Shown piece by piece: positions 20,840 to 32,239 of a DNA stretch of 64,000 bases. Positions within the stretch are counted from its first letter, which is position 1. Every line of letters begins with the position of its first letter. Source of the stretch: Flaccisagitta enflata (lineage: Eukaryota; Chaetognatha; Sagittoidea; Aphragmophora); contig OZ231126.1 of the NCBI GenBank assembly GCA_965153355.1, forward strand, positions 104,160,001-104,224,000. The letters are read 5' to 3'. A model generated the notes under the pieces. It saw nothing but the letters and a program-made list of their open reading frames with translations, had not been told where the DNA came from and did not search any database. Position numbers and translations under genes: made by a program.

Positions 20840-21420
20840 GCATGTTGTAGAACAATGCCATACAGCTGTTCATGAACGAGTAAAAAGAGGCTCTTGGCAA
20901 ACAATTTCGTTCATGGAGGGACCAATAAACACGTTCATGAACGACCGTTCATTGAGGGGTAAAAAAAGTCGTTGCTGAACAGGTAAAAAAACCCACTCCA
21001 CCAACGATTTTGTTGGTGGAGTGGGTTTTTTTACCTGTTGATGAACGATGCTATGTTGCTGTTCCGATGCTATGTTGTGTTCATGCAAAATATAGTCTAG
21101 GCATGAATGGTTGAGCTAATAGAACACATTTTTAAAAGGGCCATAAAAATCACGTTCATGACTGGCCAAAATTCACCCAAAATGGGTTTTTTACCGATGA
21201 AGATGTTGCTGTTGATGAACGATGCTATGTTGCTGTTCATGAACAGCAACAAAAAAGGCATGAACGGTTGAGCTAGTAAATAAAAGGACCATAAAAATCA
21301 CGTTCATGACTGGCCAAAAAAATTCACTCCACCAACGATGTTTAGTGGATTTTTTTAGCTGTTTAAGAATGAACCAACAGTGTAGGTTCATTAACAATGA
21401 AAAAAGTCGCTCATGAATAA
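20840..21420 (+). repeat. Tandem ~165-bp units rich in GTTCATGAAC, with a strong 28-bp-stem hairpin
   Basis: Two units share GATGAACGATGCTATGTTGC (21040, 21211), TGAACGGTTGAGCTA-type (21104, 21262) and AAAATCACGTTCATGACTGG (21146, 21295). At 20978-21039 there is a perfect inverted repeat with 28-nt arms and a 6-nt loop. A decayed version lies at about 21320-21365. No gene is supported. Confidence 0.8.
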
Positions 21421-21539
21421 TTATTGAAATGTATTTAATGAACGGATAGCTTATTCAGGGGGAGAAAAGAAAAATAGCTTCTTATGATAAACAAGGCCAA
21501 ATTACGGCCAATTCATAATCAAGAACTTCTGAGTTTTGA

Positions 21540-21630
21540 ATGAATGAATGAAAGAATGAATGAATGAATGATTGAATGAATGAATGAATGAATGAATGAA
21601 TGAACGAATGAATGAATGAATGAATGAACA
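21540..21630 (+). repeat. (GAAT)n microsatellite
   Basis: Tetranucleotide repeat with few interruptions. Confidence 0.95.
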
Positions 21631-21846
21631 GATAAATGAAGAAATAGTCGCACAAAAGAATGAAAGGCAAGTGAATGGCAAGCAGAAAAGAATGAACTTC
21701 TCAAAAGCATATCATTCAGTTTCTTTAGTTAGGGGAATTAAGCAGATAACCCAACTAGACCTGAAAAAATGTATCCCCAGGCTTTTTGATAGTTACTTTT
21801 TTTCTTTTATTAAAAAAAAAACAGTTACCACCATAAAAATGTTGTT

Positions 21847-22220
21847 CACTTCAATTTTCATTTTTTATTTTTCACTTTTTATTTTCATTTTTCACTTTTC
21901 TCTTTTAACTTTTTATTTCATTTTTCATTTTTACTTTTCATTTTTTATTTTTTATTTTTCATTTTTACTTTTCGTTTTTCATTTTTCTTTTTTCATTTTT
22001 CATTTTTCATTTTTCATTTTTCATTTTTCATTTTTCATTTTTCATTTTTCATTTTTCATTTTTCATTTTTCATTTTTCATTTTTCATTTTTCATTTTTCA
22101 TTTTTCATTTTTCATTTTTCATTTTTCATTTTTCTTTTTTCATTTTTCATTTTTCATTTTTCATTTTTCATTTTTCATTTTTCATTTTTTATTTTTTATT
22201 TTTCATTTTCATTTTTCATT
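21847..22220 (+). repeat. (ATTTTTC)n minisatellite
   Basis: About 45 copies of a 7-bp unit, the core 21980-22195 nearly perfect. The 252-codon open frame across it (repeating FHFSFFI) is a repeat product. Confidence 0.95.
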
Positions 22221-22454
22221 CTTTTTTTCACTTTTTTTTTCATTTTGTGTTTTTTTGTCTCTTTTATTTTCACACTTATTCTGATCATATTTCATTTTTC
22301 ATCTTTCATATTCTAAATCAAATATTTCAATCATTTACAAACCGTACAACAATCCACTTAATTCATAAAAAAAATTAAAGACTACTTTCTAACAAACTAT
22401 TTCATCAAATTAACTTTAAAAAACTATGATAAGATTAGGTTTACATTTTTTTCT

Positions 22455-22625
22455 AGATGGATCCATTGAAATCCCCCTCTATTCAGTTCGCGCGCTTGAT
22501 TTCGGGATTGCACTGTTTCATTGATACTGAGCTCGAAGAAAAAGGAGAAAAAGAAGGGGAAAAAGAAGAAGAAGAAGAAGAAGAAGAAGAAGAAGAAGAA
22601 GAAGAAGAAGAAGAAGAAGAAGAAT

Positions 22626-22656
<31 letters not shown>

Positions 22657-22740
22657 AAGAAGAAGAAGAAGAAGAAGAAGAAGAAGAAGAAGAAGAAGAA
22701 GATAAAGACGAAGAAGGAGAAGAAGAAGAAGAAGTAATAG
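22455..22740 (+). repeat. (GAA)n microsatellite with a conserved flank
   Basis: The GAA run 22565-22735 is preceded by a flank of about 70 bp (GGGATTGCACTGTTTCATTG, then ACTGAGCTCGAAGAA). It matches, in inverse orientation, the flank of the TTC tract at 27985-28060. In both places the flank would encode CFIDTELEE followed by Glu. Probably a repeated element that carries the microsatellite. Confidence 0.75.
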
Positions 22741-22813
22741 TCGCTAAAGCGTTACATGGTCAGCAGTACCCGAGGCTCCTAAGTTAGTGTATGTGGGAAT
22801 GAGATAATGAGAG

Positions 22814-23952
22814 GGGCAGCGGCCCCGGAGGGGCCGATGACCTATGATTCCACATAGGACAATTTTCTCCGGTTTGAGAGGGCTGGTTTGGAGGGCTGAG
22901 AGGCCTGATTTTGGGTCTGAAAGGTCTGATTTAGGGTCTGAGAGGCGTGGTTTTGGGTTCTGAGAAGCTTGATTTGGGGTCTGAACGGCCTGATTTGGGT
23001 CTGAGGGGTCTCATTTGGGGGGAACCATTTTAGGCCGAATTTTGGACTAGTTAAAACTGAAACCACTTTAGTTAGAATTAGGACTTGAGTGGAATGAAGC
23101 AGGACACCCCTCATTTTCATTTTTAACTTGTGTTTTTTATCTTATTATGAAAAAGGTTGTTTTCATTGTTTAGCTTTATCCTTATTTTCACACTATTTTC
23201 CAACAATACTAAAAAAGAATTATTGAAATTCTTTTCAAAAATACAAAAATCTATTATAAAAAATATTCTAGAAATTAAAAAAAATCTACATTTTTTATTT
23301 CCTGCTTTGATATTTTTACAAATTAAACAAGATAAATGATTATTTTGAAAAAAAATCAAAATTAGAAATTGTGGGAATCTTGATCTTAAGATTTTCAAAA
23401 ATTGGCAATTATAGATTGTGTTAAAAGATAATGTAAAAAATATATAAATAGTGGTGCAAATAAAGTATCAATCAGGGCCCAAGAAAACTTTGTTTCTGAA
23501 GTTCACTCATAAACCACTTTAATTACAATGAGCAGTGAAAATTGCAACCACTCTAGACCGATTCTGCCTAAAGTTGTTTGGGAGCATTTTCAGATGAGGA
23601 TTCGGCCTTGAGTGTCCTCCTCCTAATTTGGAATCTGAAAAGCCTGATTAGGGGTCTAAGGCCTGATTTGGGTCTGAGAGGCCTAATTTGGGGTCTGAGA
23701 AGCCTGATCTTGGGTCTGAAGGCCTGATTTGGGGTCTGAGAGGCCTGATTTAGGGTCTGGGAGGCCTAATTTGGGGTTTGAGAGACCTGATTTGAGGTCA
23801 GCAAGGTCTGATTTGGGGTCTGAAAGGCCTGATATGGGGTCTGAGAGGCCTTATTTGAGGCTTGCGGGAGGACGGACGGACAGAAAACGGAAACCAGAGA
23901 AAATTGCCCTATGTGGAATCATAGGTCATCGGCCCCTCCGGGGCCGCTGCCC
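22814..23952. mobile_element. GGGCAGCGGCCCC element A (1,139 bp) with 21-bp tandem arrays
   Basis: Ends are long inverted repeats of about 60 bp beginning GGGCAGCGGCCCCGGAGGGG and continuing with CCGATGACCTATGATTCCA. Inside are two blocks (22870-23030, 23630-23870) of the imperfect unit GGCCTGATTTGGGGTCTGAG in the same orientation, separated by unique AT-rich sequence. No ORF of note. Confidence 0.85.
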
Positions 23953-24234
23953 AAAAGGAGGAGCAGAACAAGAAGAAAAAGAGGAAGAAGAAGAAGAAAA
24001 AGAAAAAGAAAAAGAAAAAGAAGAAAATTTTCTAAACGCATTAAGCGATGACTCCCTCCTTGGTCTAGATTTGAAGAACTTTCAAAGATCTTTCAAATGG
24101 TCACCGATTTTTTGTATTTTCATCGAAACTAAACCAGTCAAAAGCATCGATAACCGCCATGTACAGTTTTTTTTTGGCCATGGTTATGTTACTACTCACT
24201 TGAAACACCCTGTATGATAAGAAGCAAGGCCGGA
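23953..24234. other. GAA-rich tract and a solo end of the CAGGGTGTTTCA MITE family
   Basis: 23960-24030 is A/G-rich (GAAGAAAAAG)n. 24201-24213 is the right end of a MITE like 19993-20581, followed by TA. No gene. Confidence 0.5.
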
Positions 24235-24318
24235 TACACGGATACCGGTCGCGTGTGGGTGGGCAGAGGCCGTATCTGAGGTCACTAGACCATTTGGACA
24301 GGAGCAGTGGGGTCCAAA
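24235..24318 (+). mobile_element. Hairpin-ended GTCY element, 5' part only
   Basis: CAAGGCCGGATACACGG start, 5' motif GGTCGCGTGTGGGTGGGC and AGGTCACTAGACCATTTGG. Truncated before the GACC array. Confidence 0.75.
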
Positions 24319-24796
24319 AAATCAAATCTTAAAAAAAGGAAAACCTGACGTAGGCCTTGCGTATGAGCTTTTTTTGGGGGCTCAAAACAGGCTTGTATGG
24401 GCCAAAATACGAGCCACAACATTCAGTTTCGTATGGCCCAAACCCGGGTGTAATTTGTTTTTTTTTTGTTTCCATAGCAACAATGAAGTAGCAAAAAATC
24501 TTGTGACGTTGAAGCGTTTGGGTTTCGAGGTAATTCAAATCATTCACTTCAAAAAAAGTCTTAGTCTTTAAAAGAGAAATGAAATCTTTTCTAAATTAGC
24601 AAGGGTTGGCCCAGATGATCAAATGAATGAATGAATAGGTAAATGAATGAATGGAGGAATGGTGGTATGAATGAACGAATGAATGAATGAATGAATGAAT
24701 GAATGAATGAATGAATGAATGAATGAATGAATGAATGAATGATTGAACTCAAAAAACAATATGTAATAATGCTTACTTTTCCTGATCATTAAGTTT
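24319..24796. repeat. Spacer with (GAAT)n microsatellite
   Basis: GAAT repeat 24625-24742. The preceding spacer has no supported gene. Confidence 0.85.
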
Positions 24797-24890
24797 TTAG
24801 TTGTGGACGCGCAACTCTATAGGAGTTTTTCTGTCTGTCCGTCCGTCCGTTGGCCTGTTGGTCCTACCCATGGGTCAAAGAGTGGAAAAG
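24797..24890 (-). mobile_element. Hairpin-ended GTCY element, AGTTG-type end
   Basis: TTAGTTGTGGACGCGCAACT hairpin, then CTATAGGAG and (GTCY)n (24828-24852). Confidence 0.65.
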
Positions 24891-25103
24891 CAAGCGTTTT
24901 AGATATATTTTTGGGTATATGTGTCGGTGGGGGGGGGGGCTTGGGGTGTGGATGGGGGTTGGATGCCCCTACCAACCCATCTGCAACGATGTTGTGACCC
25001 TGTGTCACTTGTTCAAGAACTTGTTGTTTCTTTATGTCTTTTTGTCAACGCATCAGGAAATAACTTTGAAAGAAAGATGATAATTTCTTTCAGCATTTTT
25101 TTT

Positions 25104-25262
25104 AGTCGCGTGCGCGCGACTCTACAACCCGCTTTGTCCGTTGGTTGGTCGGTTGGTTGGTTGGTCGGTTGGTCGGTCGGTTGGTCCGTCACACTTTACT
25201 TTTTTTTATGATTTTATTTCTTTGACCTCACTACCCAAATGGGACTCATGGGGCCACTTCGG
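25104..25262 (-). mobile_element. Hairpin-ended GTCY element, AGTCGC palindrome
   Basis: 18-bp palindromic end AGTCGCGTGCGCGCGACT (25104-25121), then CTACAACCCGCTTTGTCCG, a (GGTTGGTC)n array and CACACTTTACTTTTTTTTA, ending in CCACTTCGG. Confidence 0.85.
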
Positions 25263-26076
25263 TGATTTTTTTTTTTAGAGTCTTTTTTATACTCAATCTA
25301 TTCTAGATCGGCTCCGAAGTGGAGTCAACTTGATATTTTGGTACTTTGACAAAATTGGCAATCGAAGTGAGATATGTCGATCTGGACTGAATCTGGAATA
25401 TATGCTATCGATATGTTCCACCAAGGGTTTCTGACACTTAGACAATTTTTTTTTATCCATAATCATCGTAACCAAATTTACCGATGATGAAACTCCGGCC
25501 TTACCCCTCAGGAGTAAGGTGATCATCGCTACCCAAATCGCCGATGATAAAGCTCGGTCCGTGAAAAAAATCCTTGGCTGAAATTCTAATCTAATACATG
25601 TCATACATATAATTGTTCTTGTTTTATTCATATATTAGACCCCTTACATTTAGCCCCTTTCATATTCAATTCTCGTAAAATGATAGAGGTGACAATTAGT
25701 TTGTTTTCCATAACCGGAAATAAATGGAATAGGGCCTTGTGAACGCTCAGTGACTTGTTGATACGCGCATCACTCCTAGTTTTCCATTTATCAAAACTTA
25801 GCAAACATCTATAGACAAAATTCGAAAACAGACTTTACATTAACTTCCTTCATATAAATGCTTTAAGCATATTTTCTTATTTTTTAATTCATTTTGTATT
25901 TCTGAGTTTTATTTTTCATGGTGCTAAATGATCCTCTCCCTGATGACGATGAAGCGTGTTTATCGATGATACTTGACAGTAGACTGCGATGACCGGGCAA
26001 TCAGCTGTGACATACACCGAGTTTATAAACAGTTCCTATTGTTAACCCCCACTGACAAGTGAATACGCGTATCACT

Positions 26077-26080
<4 letters not shown>
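25263..26080. other. Non-coding, degenerate repeats with CGATGAT motifs
   Basis: A duplicated phrase of about 40 bp occurs at 25463-25505 and 25519-25560 (AATCATCG...ACCAAAT...CCGATGATGAAACTC type). CAGTGACTTGTTGATACGCG (25749) resembles 26050-26075. No gene is supported. Confidence 0.45.
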
Positions 26081-26150
<70 letters not shown>

Positions 26151-26205
26151 CTGTGTGTCTGTCTGTGTGTCTGTCTGTGTGTGTGTGTCTGTGTATGTGT
26201 GTGCT
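26081..26205 (+). repeat. (TG)n microsatellite
   Basis: Long TG run with TGTCTGTC interruptions at the right. Confidence 0.95.
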
Positions 26206-26661
26206 CATTTTTATTGTATGAAAAAGTCAATTCATACAAATGTTAGGGTTTGAATCATCTGTCGATCGATCGATCGATCCATGATGATGAATCCTTTCTC
26301 TATGAGGAACTGACTCGCCAAGTCAGCTGATTCCGCGGTCTTCACCGAGGACGTTTCATTGGTATTTATCAATGAAAAGCCGATGATAAGTCCCTGCTTT
26401 AACAACTCTTACCATAAGTAAGTTAGTAACATATATGGTTTCACAATATTTTGAATATGATGTTTAGTTAACCAACTTCATCTGTCACTATGCTCATCAT
26501 GAAATGGATAAATGGTCACAAATAACTACCTAGATCTTGATTCTAAATTCATGTGATCTTTAAAAGGCCCTTTTTTCTAAATAGAGCTATAGCAACGAGA
26601 TTGACCCGAGATGAAGAATCTTTTACTGTAGTTTTTAAAACTCACCAATAGTATATTTTTG

Positions 26662-26664
<3 letters not shown>

Positions 26665-26741
<77 letters not shown>

Positions 26742-26742
26742 G
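26665..26742 (+). repeat. (CAA)n microsatellite
   Basis: 26 CAA units. Confidence 0.95.
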
Positions 26743-27065
26743 ACCCCCCAAAAATATCTCAATATTCAGTGTCGCTAGACTCTGGCTCTTTCATCGATAT
26801 TTTGGTACACAGCAATGATGATCAGATCCAAGGAGTATTTCTAGTAGATATCATAGCAGTTAGATTGGAGTGTCAGATCGACAAAAAAAAAAGTGGTGGA
26901 GCAGTTCGATTGGGGAATTGTCATAAATGACAAAGTTTTTTGAAAAGCAAGTTTGTTCCAGATCGACATTCATTTTTCATAATTGATGCCACTTCGATTC
27001 GAAGTGAGAATGATTTGAATAAAAAAAATGTCGCCACAGTTTGGTTGTCGAAGTCACATACGCGA

Positions 27066-27135
27066 ACCCCCAAATGGTCTGGTGACCTCAAATATGGCCC
27101 CTGCCCACCCGCACCCCACTTCGGTAGCCGTGTAG
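27066..27135 (-). mobile_element. Hairpin-ended GTCY element, 5' part only
   Basis: CCCCAAATGGTCTGGTGACC, then GGCCCCTGCCCACCCGCAC and ACTTCGGTAGCCGTG: the reverse complement of the family start. No array or hairpin. Confidence 0.7.
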
Positions 27136-27164
27136 AGGCATGAGCCTAATTGCTCAAAAAGAGA

Positions 27165-27170
<6 letters not shown>

Positions 27171-27256
<86 letters not shown>
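27171..27256 (+). repeat. (GA)n microsatellite
   Basis: About 43 GA units. Confidence 0.95.
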
Positions 27257-27259
<3 letters not shown>

Positions 27260-27513
27260 AAAAGGAGAGAGTTTTTTGTCAGAATTTTGCAGTGTGGGCA
27301 AATGTGCACCTTTTAAAACCCACTGCCCACTGTTCTACTCAATCGGCTGCTAGCATGTACAATTATCACCTGGGACACTTAAAAGTTCAAATGGACCAAA
27401 TCTAACTCATTATCTGATTTTTTGTAAAAAAAAGAAAAATGCAAAAAATGCAGAAAAAAATAAGAGTCAAAATACAATATCACCGTTTCTGATCATCTGA
27501 CCACAAAATTGCC

Positions 27514-27617
<104 letters not shown>

Positions 27618-27748
27618 TTAATCTGAGCCCTTGATCCTGACTCGACACTCGTAGTTGGGAAAAATAGTGACAAGTGGCCTGCTCATGTTTTTTTTAACCC
27701 ATTTTCATATCATACTCAATTTGGACAATTTTGTTGTATGATTATCAT

Positions 27749-28060
27749 CATTTTCTTCTTCTTCTTCTTCGTTTTCTATATCTTTTTCTTTCTTTTTTTC
27801 TTTTTCTTTTTCTTTTTCTTTTTCTTTTTCTTTTTCTTTTTCTTCTTCTTCTTCTTCTTCCTTGTTGTATTCTTCTTCTCCTACTTCTTCTTCTTCTTTG
27901 TCGTCTTCTTCTTCTTCTTCTTCTCCTTCTCCTTCTCCTTCTCCTTCTCCTTCTTCTTCTTCTTCTTCTTCTTCTTCTTCTTCTTCTTCTAGCTCGGTGT
28001 CAATGAACACAGTGCAATCCCTAAATCAAACATCACCGAGTGCGCAAATGAACCGAATAG
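27749..28060 (-). repeat. (TTC)n/(TTTTTC)n tract with the same flank as the 22.5-kb locus
   Basis: Pyrimidine repeat 27756-27990 in several register types. The right flank (27985-28060), read on the minus strand, is homologous to the flank of the GAA repeat at 22457-22540. Long open frames in all registers are repeat products. Confidence 0.85.
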
Positions 28061-28076
28061 AGGAGGATTTAGAGAA

Positions 28077-28279
28077 ACAAGGCCGGATACACGGCCATCA
28101 GTTGCGGACGGGTGGGCAGGGGCGGAAATGCAACTGTCCGCAACTAAAAATATTCTAAAACGCTCATTTCCTCATTTTTCGACTCGTGTCCACGGACCGA
28201 CCGACGGACCGACCGACGGACCGACCGACCGACGGACGGACAAAGCCTCTTATAGAGTTGCGTGTCCGCAACTAAAAAT
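28077..28279 (+). mobile_element. Hairpin-ended GTCY element, AGTTGC subtype, nearly full length
   Basis: ACAAGGCCGGATACACGGCC start, 5' motif AGTTGCGGAC and (GACC/GACG)n array (28197-28240). The hairpin end AGTTGCGTGTCCGCAACT (28256-28273) is followed by AAAAAT. The 5' motif is the exact complement of the 3' end GTCCGCAACT. A second GTCCGCAACTAAAAAT at 28135-28150 shows a tandem or internal copy. Confidence 0.85.
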
Positions 28280-28469
28280 AAATCTGATTTTCTTACAGTT
28301 TTTAATTTTGATATATGTTTCTATTTGTCAGTTAATGAAACATTTTGTTGAAAATTTAAAAAAATGAAAAATAACTAATTTGAAATAAAATATATTCAGT
28401 GTAAAAATGAAGAAAAATTTTAAAAAATGAAAAAATGAAAAAATGAAATATAAAAAGTGACAATTGAGA

Positions 28470-28575
28470 TTTTTAGTCGCGTGCACGCGACTCTACAACC
28501 CGCTTTGTCCGTCGGTCGGTCGGTTGGTCGGTCACACTTTACTCTTTTTTATGATTTTATCTCTTTGACCTAAGC
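28470..28575 (-). mobile_element. Hairpin-ended GTCY element, AGTCGC palindrome
   Basis: AGTCGCGTGCACGCGACT (28475-28492), then CTACAACCCGCTTTGTCCG, (GTCG)n, CACACTTTACTC and TATGATTTTATCTCTTTGAC. The internal 10-bp array and the 5' end are missing. Confidence 0.85.
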
Positions 28576-29734
28576 TAATTTCTACTACTTCACTCGTTTA
28601 AGGACGCCGTAATTTTCCTGTCGATTTGTTTCTGCTGGGGGAGCCCGGCAGGAGGGGGTCGACAGGGAGGTCAGGGCGCCCTTAATTTCTTAGGTGTTTG
28701 TGCCTACGGACGTGATTGCGCGGGACGTGCAATTTGACGCGCACAAGAAACTGCTGGATCAAAAAGGCCAAGCTCAACTTAGATACGCAAGCTTCATCAT
28801 CCACGGTGCACCGTGGGACTACGCCTCAGCACCGAACACGTGGTGATCCATGCTAAGGAGCTCATGGCCCAAACAAACTGAATGAGTGATTTTAACATTA
28901 AAAACTTGCCTTAACAATATCTCAAATGTGGTGATTGAACAAGAAACAATCAATCGATTATACAAACGCTAAAAATGGAAGTACTGGAAAACTAAAACGG
29001 AAATATGAATGTGCAACGTTAAACCGACCGTAACCCCGTTGGGCACTTGAAAAATATATTGACCCTGCTTTTTCTTCCAGATTCAAGTGCCCGCGTCAAT
29101 CGTGAATATTTATTGTTTTACGCTTCACCATGTTATCTCTGACACTACAGTTATTGATTATGTACTAATGCTTCTCGGATCTCTATTTGCTTCACTCTCG
29201 AATCGTCTATCTGCTTGTCTGAAAAGATGTCTATTGATGCTGAGACTGTCTCAAGATCAATGCTTCGGGTGGGGTGAAAATGGTTTTCAATTTATTCCTC
29301 ACTAACTAAAAAACATACATTAGAGAGGGCAAGAATCTGAACTAGATTACTGAATGATTCTGGGTCCTTTGGCCTCGCCCCCGGCGGATTTATCAAGACG
29401 TAACATAAGAAAAATAAATATATTTAATTTGCAAGAACAGAAATTGTGTTAAAAGCCACGTAATGAAAAAATAAGTGTAAAAAAGTGTAAGTGTATAAGT
29501 GTAAAGAAGTGTAAAAACAAAGTGTAAAATAAAGTGTAAAAGTGTTAAAGTAAAAAAAGGCAATCATATGTAAATAATTATGCTACATCTACACGAAACT
29601 TTACTAATAGCACTTTTTTCCCGCAGAGATCGAAGGGCTCATTTCTCATTTCCTGATCTCTATTTGCCTCTTGTCTCTTCACTTGTCTCTTTCCTCTCTT
29701 TCTCCTCCTCTCATTCTTCTTTCTTCTCTCGACG
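28576..29734. other. Spacer upstream of the fused LINE ORF
   Basis: 28700-28846 (plus) is an open stretch after an acceptor-like TTTCTTAG (VPTDVIARDVQFDAHKKLL and on to TGA) that might be a coding remnant. 29455-29560 is a degenerate (AAGTGTAA)n repeat. 29600-29734 is a pyrimidine-rich leader with TTTTTTCCCGCAG, an acceptor-like or LINE 5'-UTR sequence. Confidence 0.4.
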
Positions 29735-30841
29735 ATGTCTGATTCGTCTTCGCCGAGGGCCGAGCCCGCTACACTCGAAACCCTCGAGCAGCGCGTCGCC
29801 CAGCTCGAGAGAAGGGATAAGTCGCGCGAGCTTTATGTCCTCATGAAAGAGAAGAAGGACCTCCTCACGGCCGAGATGAAGTCCTATTCGGACAACATAA
29901 TTATCAAGGGCATGAAGTTCTCCATTAAGGATGTGCAGAAGGACGCGGCTGCCGAGGAGAAATTCCGCAAAAATGCCCTGCAGGTCTTCGTCGATCAAGG
30001 CCTCATCGCTGCGGTGAAAATTTTTGTCCTCAAAGGCCACCAAAAAGGACGCATCCTTCGCGGAGTCGTCCGTCACGCGCATCCCCTCGGAGCAAAAGAT
30101 AATTGTTCTGTTGTCGTGGCTTTCCTCGAAAGCTGGTTCGTAGCCACCATTCTTGGGAAAATCGCCAATGGCAAGAAGTTGACAAACGGCATTCGTATCT
30201 GCCAACACATGCCGCCAATCTTGGATGCATGTAATAAAATTGCCAATAAAATATCAAGAAATACTGGTGTTCTTCACAGAGTAAAAAAATTACTACCCCC
30301 AACCTCTCTGCTCACCATCTATTATTCTCTGATATTCTCACACTTTTCTTATGCCCTGGAGATATGGGGTGCCTCACCAGCAAAAAGTTTCAAACGTATT
30401 GAAGGGATACAAAAAAAGGCTGTACATGCAATAACCAAATCTCATTTTCTGGCTCACACTGAACCTCGTATGAAAATGCTTAGCTTACTTAATGTCGCAG
30501 ACCAGCACAAGCTTCAGTGCCTAAGCTTAACCTTTAATATGATCAAGGGCTTTTGTCCAGATGTCCTAGATTTCCGACAGTCAATGAATGAAACAAGAAT
30601 AAGATACCGCCTAAGATCTGTTTCAACGCAACCGGAAAACCTCCGACCAGTTAACCATTTAAGTCGCTCTTTTCCCTCCCTAGCAACCCAGTACTGGAAT
30701 GAGCTCGACCCTGACCTAAAAAATTCTAGTACAAAACGGGAATTTAAAGGTAGAGTCAAACGAACCTTTATACAGAGCTATGTTTCATTATGTGATTGTT
30801 CCAATCCCCTATGTGTTGACAGGCAGTATCACTCGCAGTGA
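29735..30841 (+). CDS. Fused LINE ORF1-like / ORF2 C-terminal tail protein (368 aa)
   Basis: An intact frame from ATG 29735 to TGA 30841. Residues 1-165 look like a LINE ORF1-type protein: a short coiled coil (LEQRVAQLERRDKSRELYVL), a basic middle and a closing block (KKLTNGIRICQHMPPILDA) like that of ORF1 nucleic-acid chaperones. From about residue 166 (CNKIANKISRNTGVLHRVKK) it is the C-terminal tail of a Jockey/CR1-type ORF2: PPTSLLTIYYSL, AITKSHFLAHTEPRM, FPSLATQYWNEL and CSNPLCVDRQYHSQ, in the same order as the LINE at 42.7-43.3 kb. Endonuclease and RT are absent and the join is in frame. The layout recalls mammalian HAL1-type half-LINEs but with an ORF2 tail. It may be a non-autonomous element or a chance deletion product. 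It is the only long retroelement frame here without lesions. Confidence 0.7.
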   Translation: MSDSSSPRAEPATLETLEQRVAQLERRDKSRELYVLMKEKKDLLTAEMKSYSDNIIIKGMKFSIKDVQKDAAAEEKFRKNALQVFVDQGLIAAVKIFVLKGHQKGRILRGVVRHAHPLGAKDNCSVVVAFLESWFVATILGKIANGKKLTNGIRICQHMPPILDACNKIANKISRNTGVLHRVKKLLPPTSLLTIYYSLIFSHFSYALEIWGASPAKSFKRIEGIQKKAVHAITKSHFLAHTEPRMKMLSLLNVADQHKLQCLSLTFNMIKGFCPDVLDFRQSMNETRIRYRLRSVSTQPENLRPVNHLSRSFPSLATQYWNELDPDLKNSSTKREFKGRVKRTFIQSYVSLCDCSNPLCVDRQYHSQ

Positions 30842-32239
30842 TATCACTTATTAACACAAAACCTATGCACATTTAAAAAACCTGACTGCTTCTTTGTATC
30901 GTTCTTATGCGCCCCGTCCTTGACTTGTGTGTTCCTCGCTGTGTGTGCCGTCTCCTTGGCTGTTGTGCTTCTTCTGTGTTGGTGCTCCCTCTGCCCCCCT
31001 CCCCCTCCCCCCCCCCCCATGTCTTCAAATTCATTTCGTCTCTTCTTATTCTGCTGAATCCCTAAATCTTTCTTCTTCTGGGTCTTGTATGGAAAAATAC
31101 GCAATTCCATGCCTACTGGCATTTGTAAATTTTGTCTTACTAAAATAAAAATAAACTAGTTAAACATTTGAGCGAAAATTAATCTACTAATCCAAATCTG
31201 TAACTTTTCACTTTTTATTTTCTTTGATTTAATCCACCTCACCGTGGAAAATAAAAAACTCATCTAAAATTTGGAATAAAATAAAATTCCCTGCAATCAT
31301 CTCCCCTCGGGGAATGGCAAAAAACCTTCAAATTATTTTGTTTTCTCATGTAAAGAAAATAGTTTCACCTGGCACACACCCCGGGCTTTCTTAGCCTTGG
31401 GGTGGCAATAACAACCGGCAATCACCCCATGTGGGTGGCTATAAACCTTTTCTGATGATTTCATACATTATGCTTGACAATTATTTATGTGGCTCACACC
31501 CTCAGTGGTGCGCTATAACACTCGGCTCTCAACCTGCATGATCTGTTTCGTTTTCTTGTCCTTTACTAAATTGTACGGACTGGCAATTTTATTGTATGGA
31601 AATGAATCGCACAAACTCACTGACAAATCACCCAATCCAAGTGATACAAGATTAATCCATCAAAGATTGCTTCCGTCCTCCCTAGATTTTCCCGTACTGC
31701 AGCCCCGGCGGCGGGGGCAAAGTGGGGCAAGCTGGCCAAGGCATCAAATCGTCCAAGCTCAATACATTCACAACGTCAGCACCAATACGGCGAAAATCTT
31801 CCCCAAAAGAAAAAAAAAAAAAACTACGACGAGACCAATCATGCTACGCAACTCAAACCGCAGACCTTTGCCAAAACTCTAGATCACGCTTACGAACACA
31901 AACAAACAAACAAACCAACAAACAAACCAACAAACAAACAAATAAACAAACAAACCAACAAACTCTTCAAGAGAATACAAGCCTCTCCGGATCGCAAACT
32001 TTTCAAGCCTCCAAAAACGTATATGTGGAACATGCTTATTCCTTAAATTATTCTGTCTCTTCCATATGTACTGAAACGCAATGTGAGAATAATCTCAAAA
32101 TGTATTCTATGTCCCGGCTTTACTATATTTTCTACTGTAATGGAATAATGGCTTAGTTGTGGTCCCCTCTGCAAAATTTGTTGTCACGCTCTTATCCCCC
32201 CATGTTTTGGAGAAATAGATGTTTACTTACTTACTTACT
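30842..32239 (+). other. 3' region after the fused LINE ORF
   Basis: Non-coding. It contains a pyrimidine-rich stretch with a C-tract (31008-31018) and degenerate repeats around ACCCCATGTGGGTGGCTAT (31425) and CACACCCTCAGTGGTGCGCTA (31496). An (AAAC)n microsatellite runs 31891-31972. A LINE-like 3' end (TTCTACTGTAATGGAATAAT, then GAAATAGATGTTTAC) closes with (TTAC)n at 32220-32238. Jockey/CR1-type LINEs often end in such microsatellite tails, so the element may extend to 32238. Confidence 0.45.

Noticed and set aside
21620-22378. 252-codon open frame repeating FHFSFFI
   Set aside because: Generated by the (ATTTTTC)n minisatellite.
26081-26205. TG repeat as a possible functional Z-DNA or regulatory element
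   Set aside because: A plain microsatellite; nothing nearby indicates regulation.
27705-28010. Poly-Glu protein FIDTELEE plus about 80 acidic residues
   Set aside because: Mostly the (TTC)n repeat. The non-repeat flank is shared with another locus, so it is treated as a repeat, not a gene.
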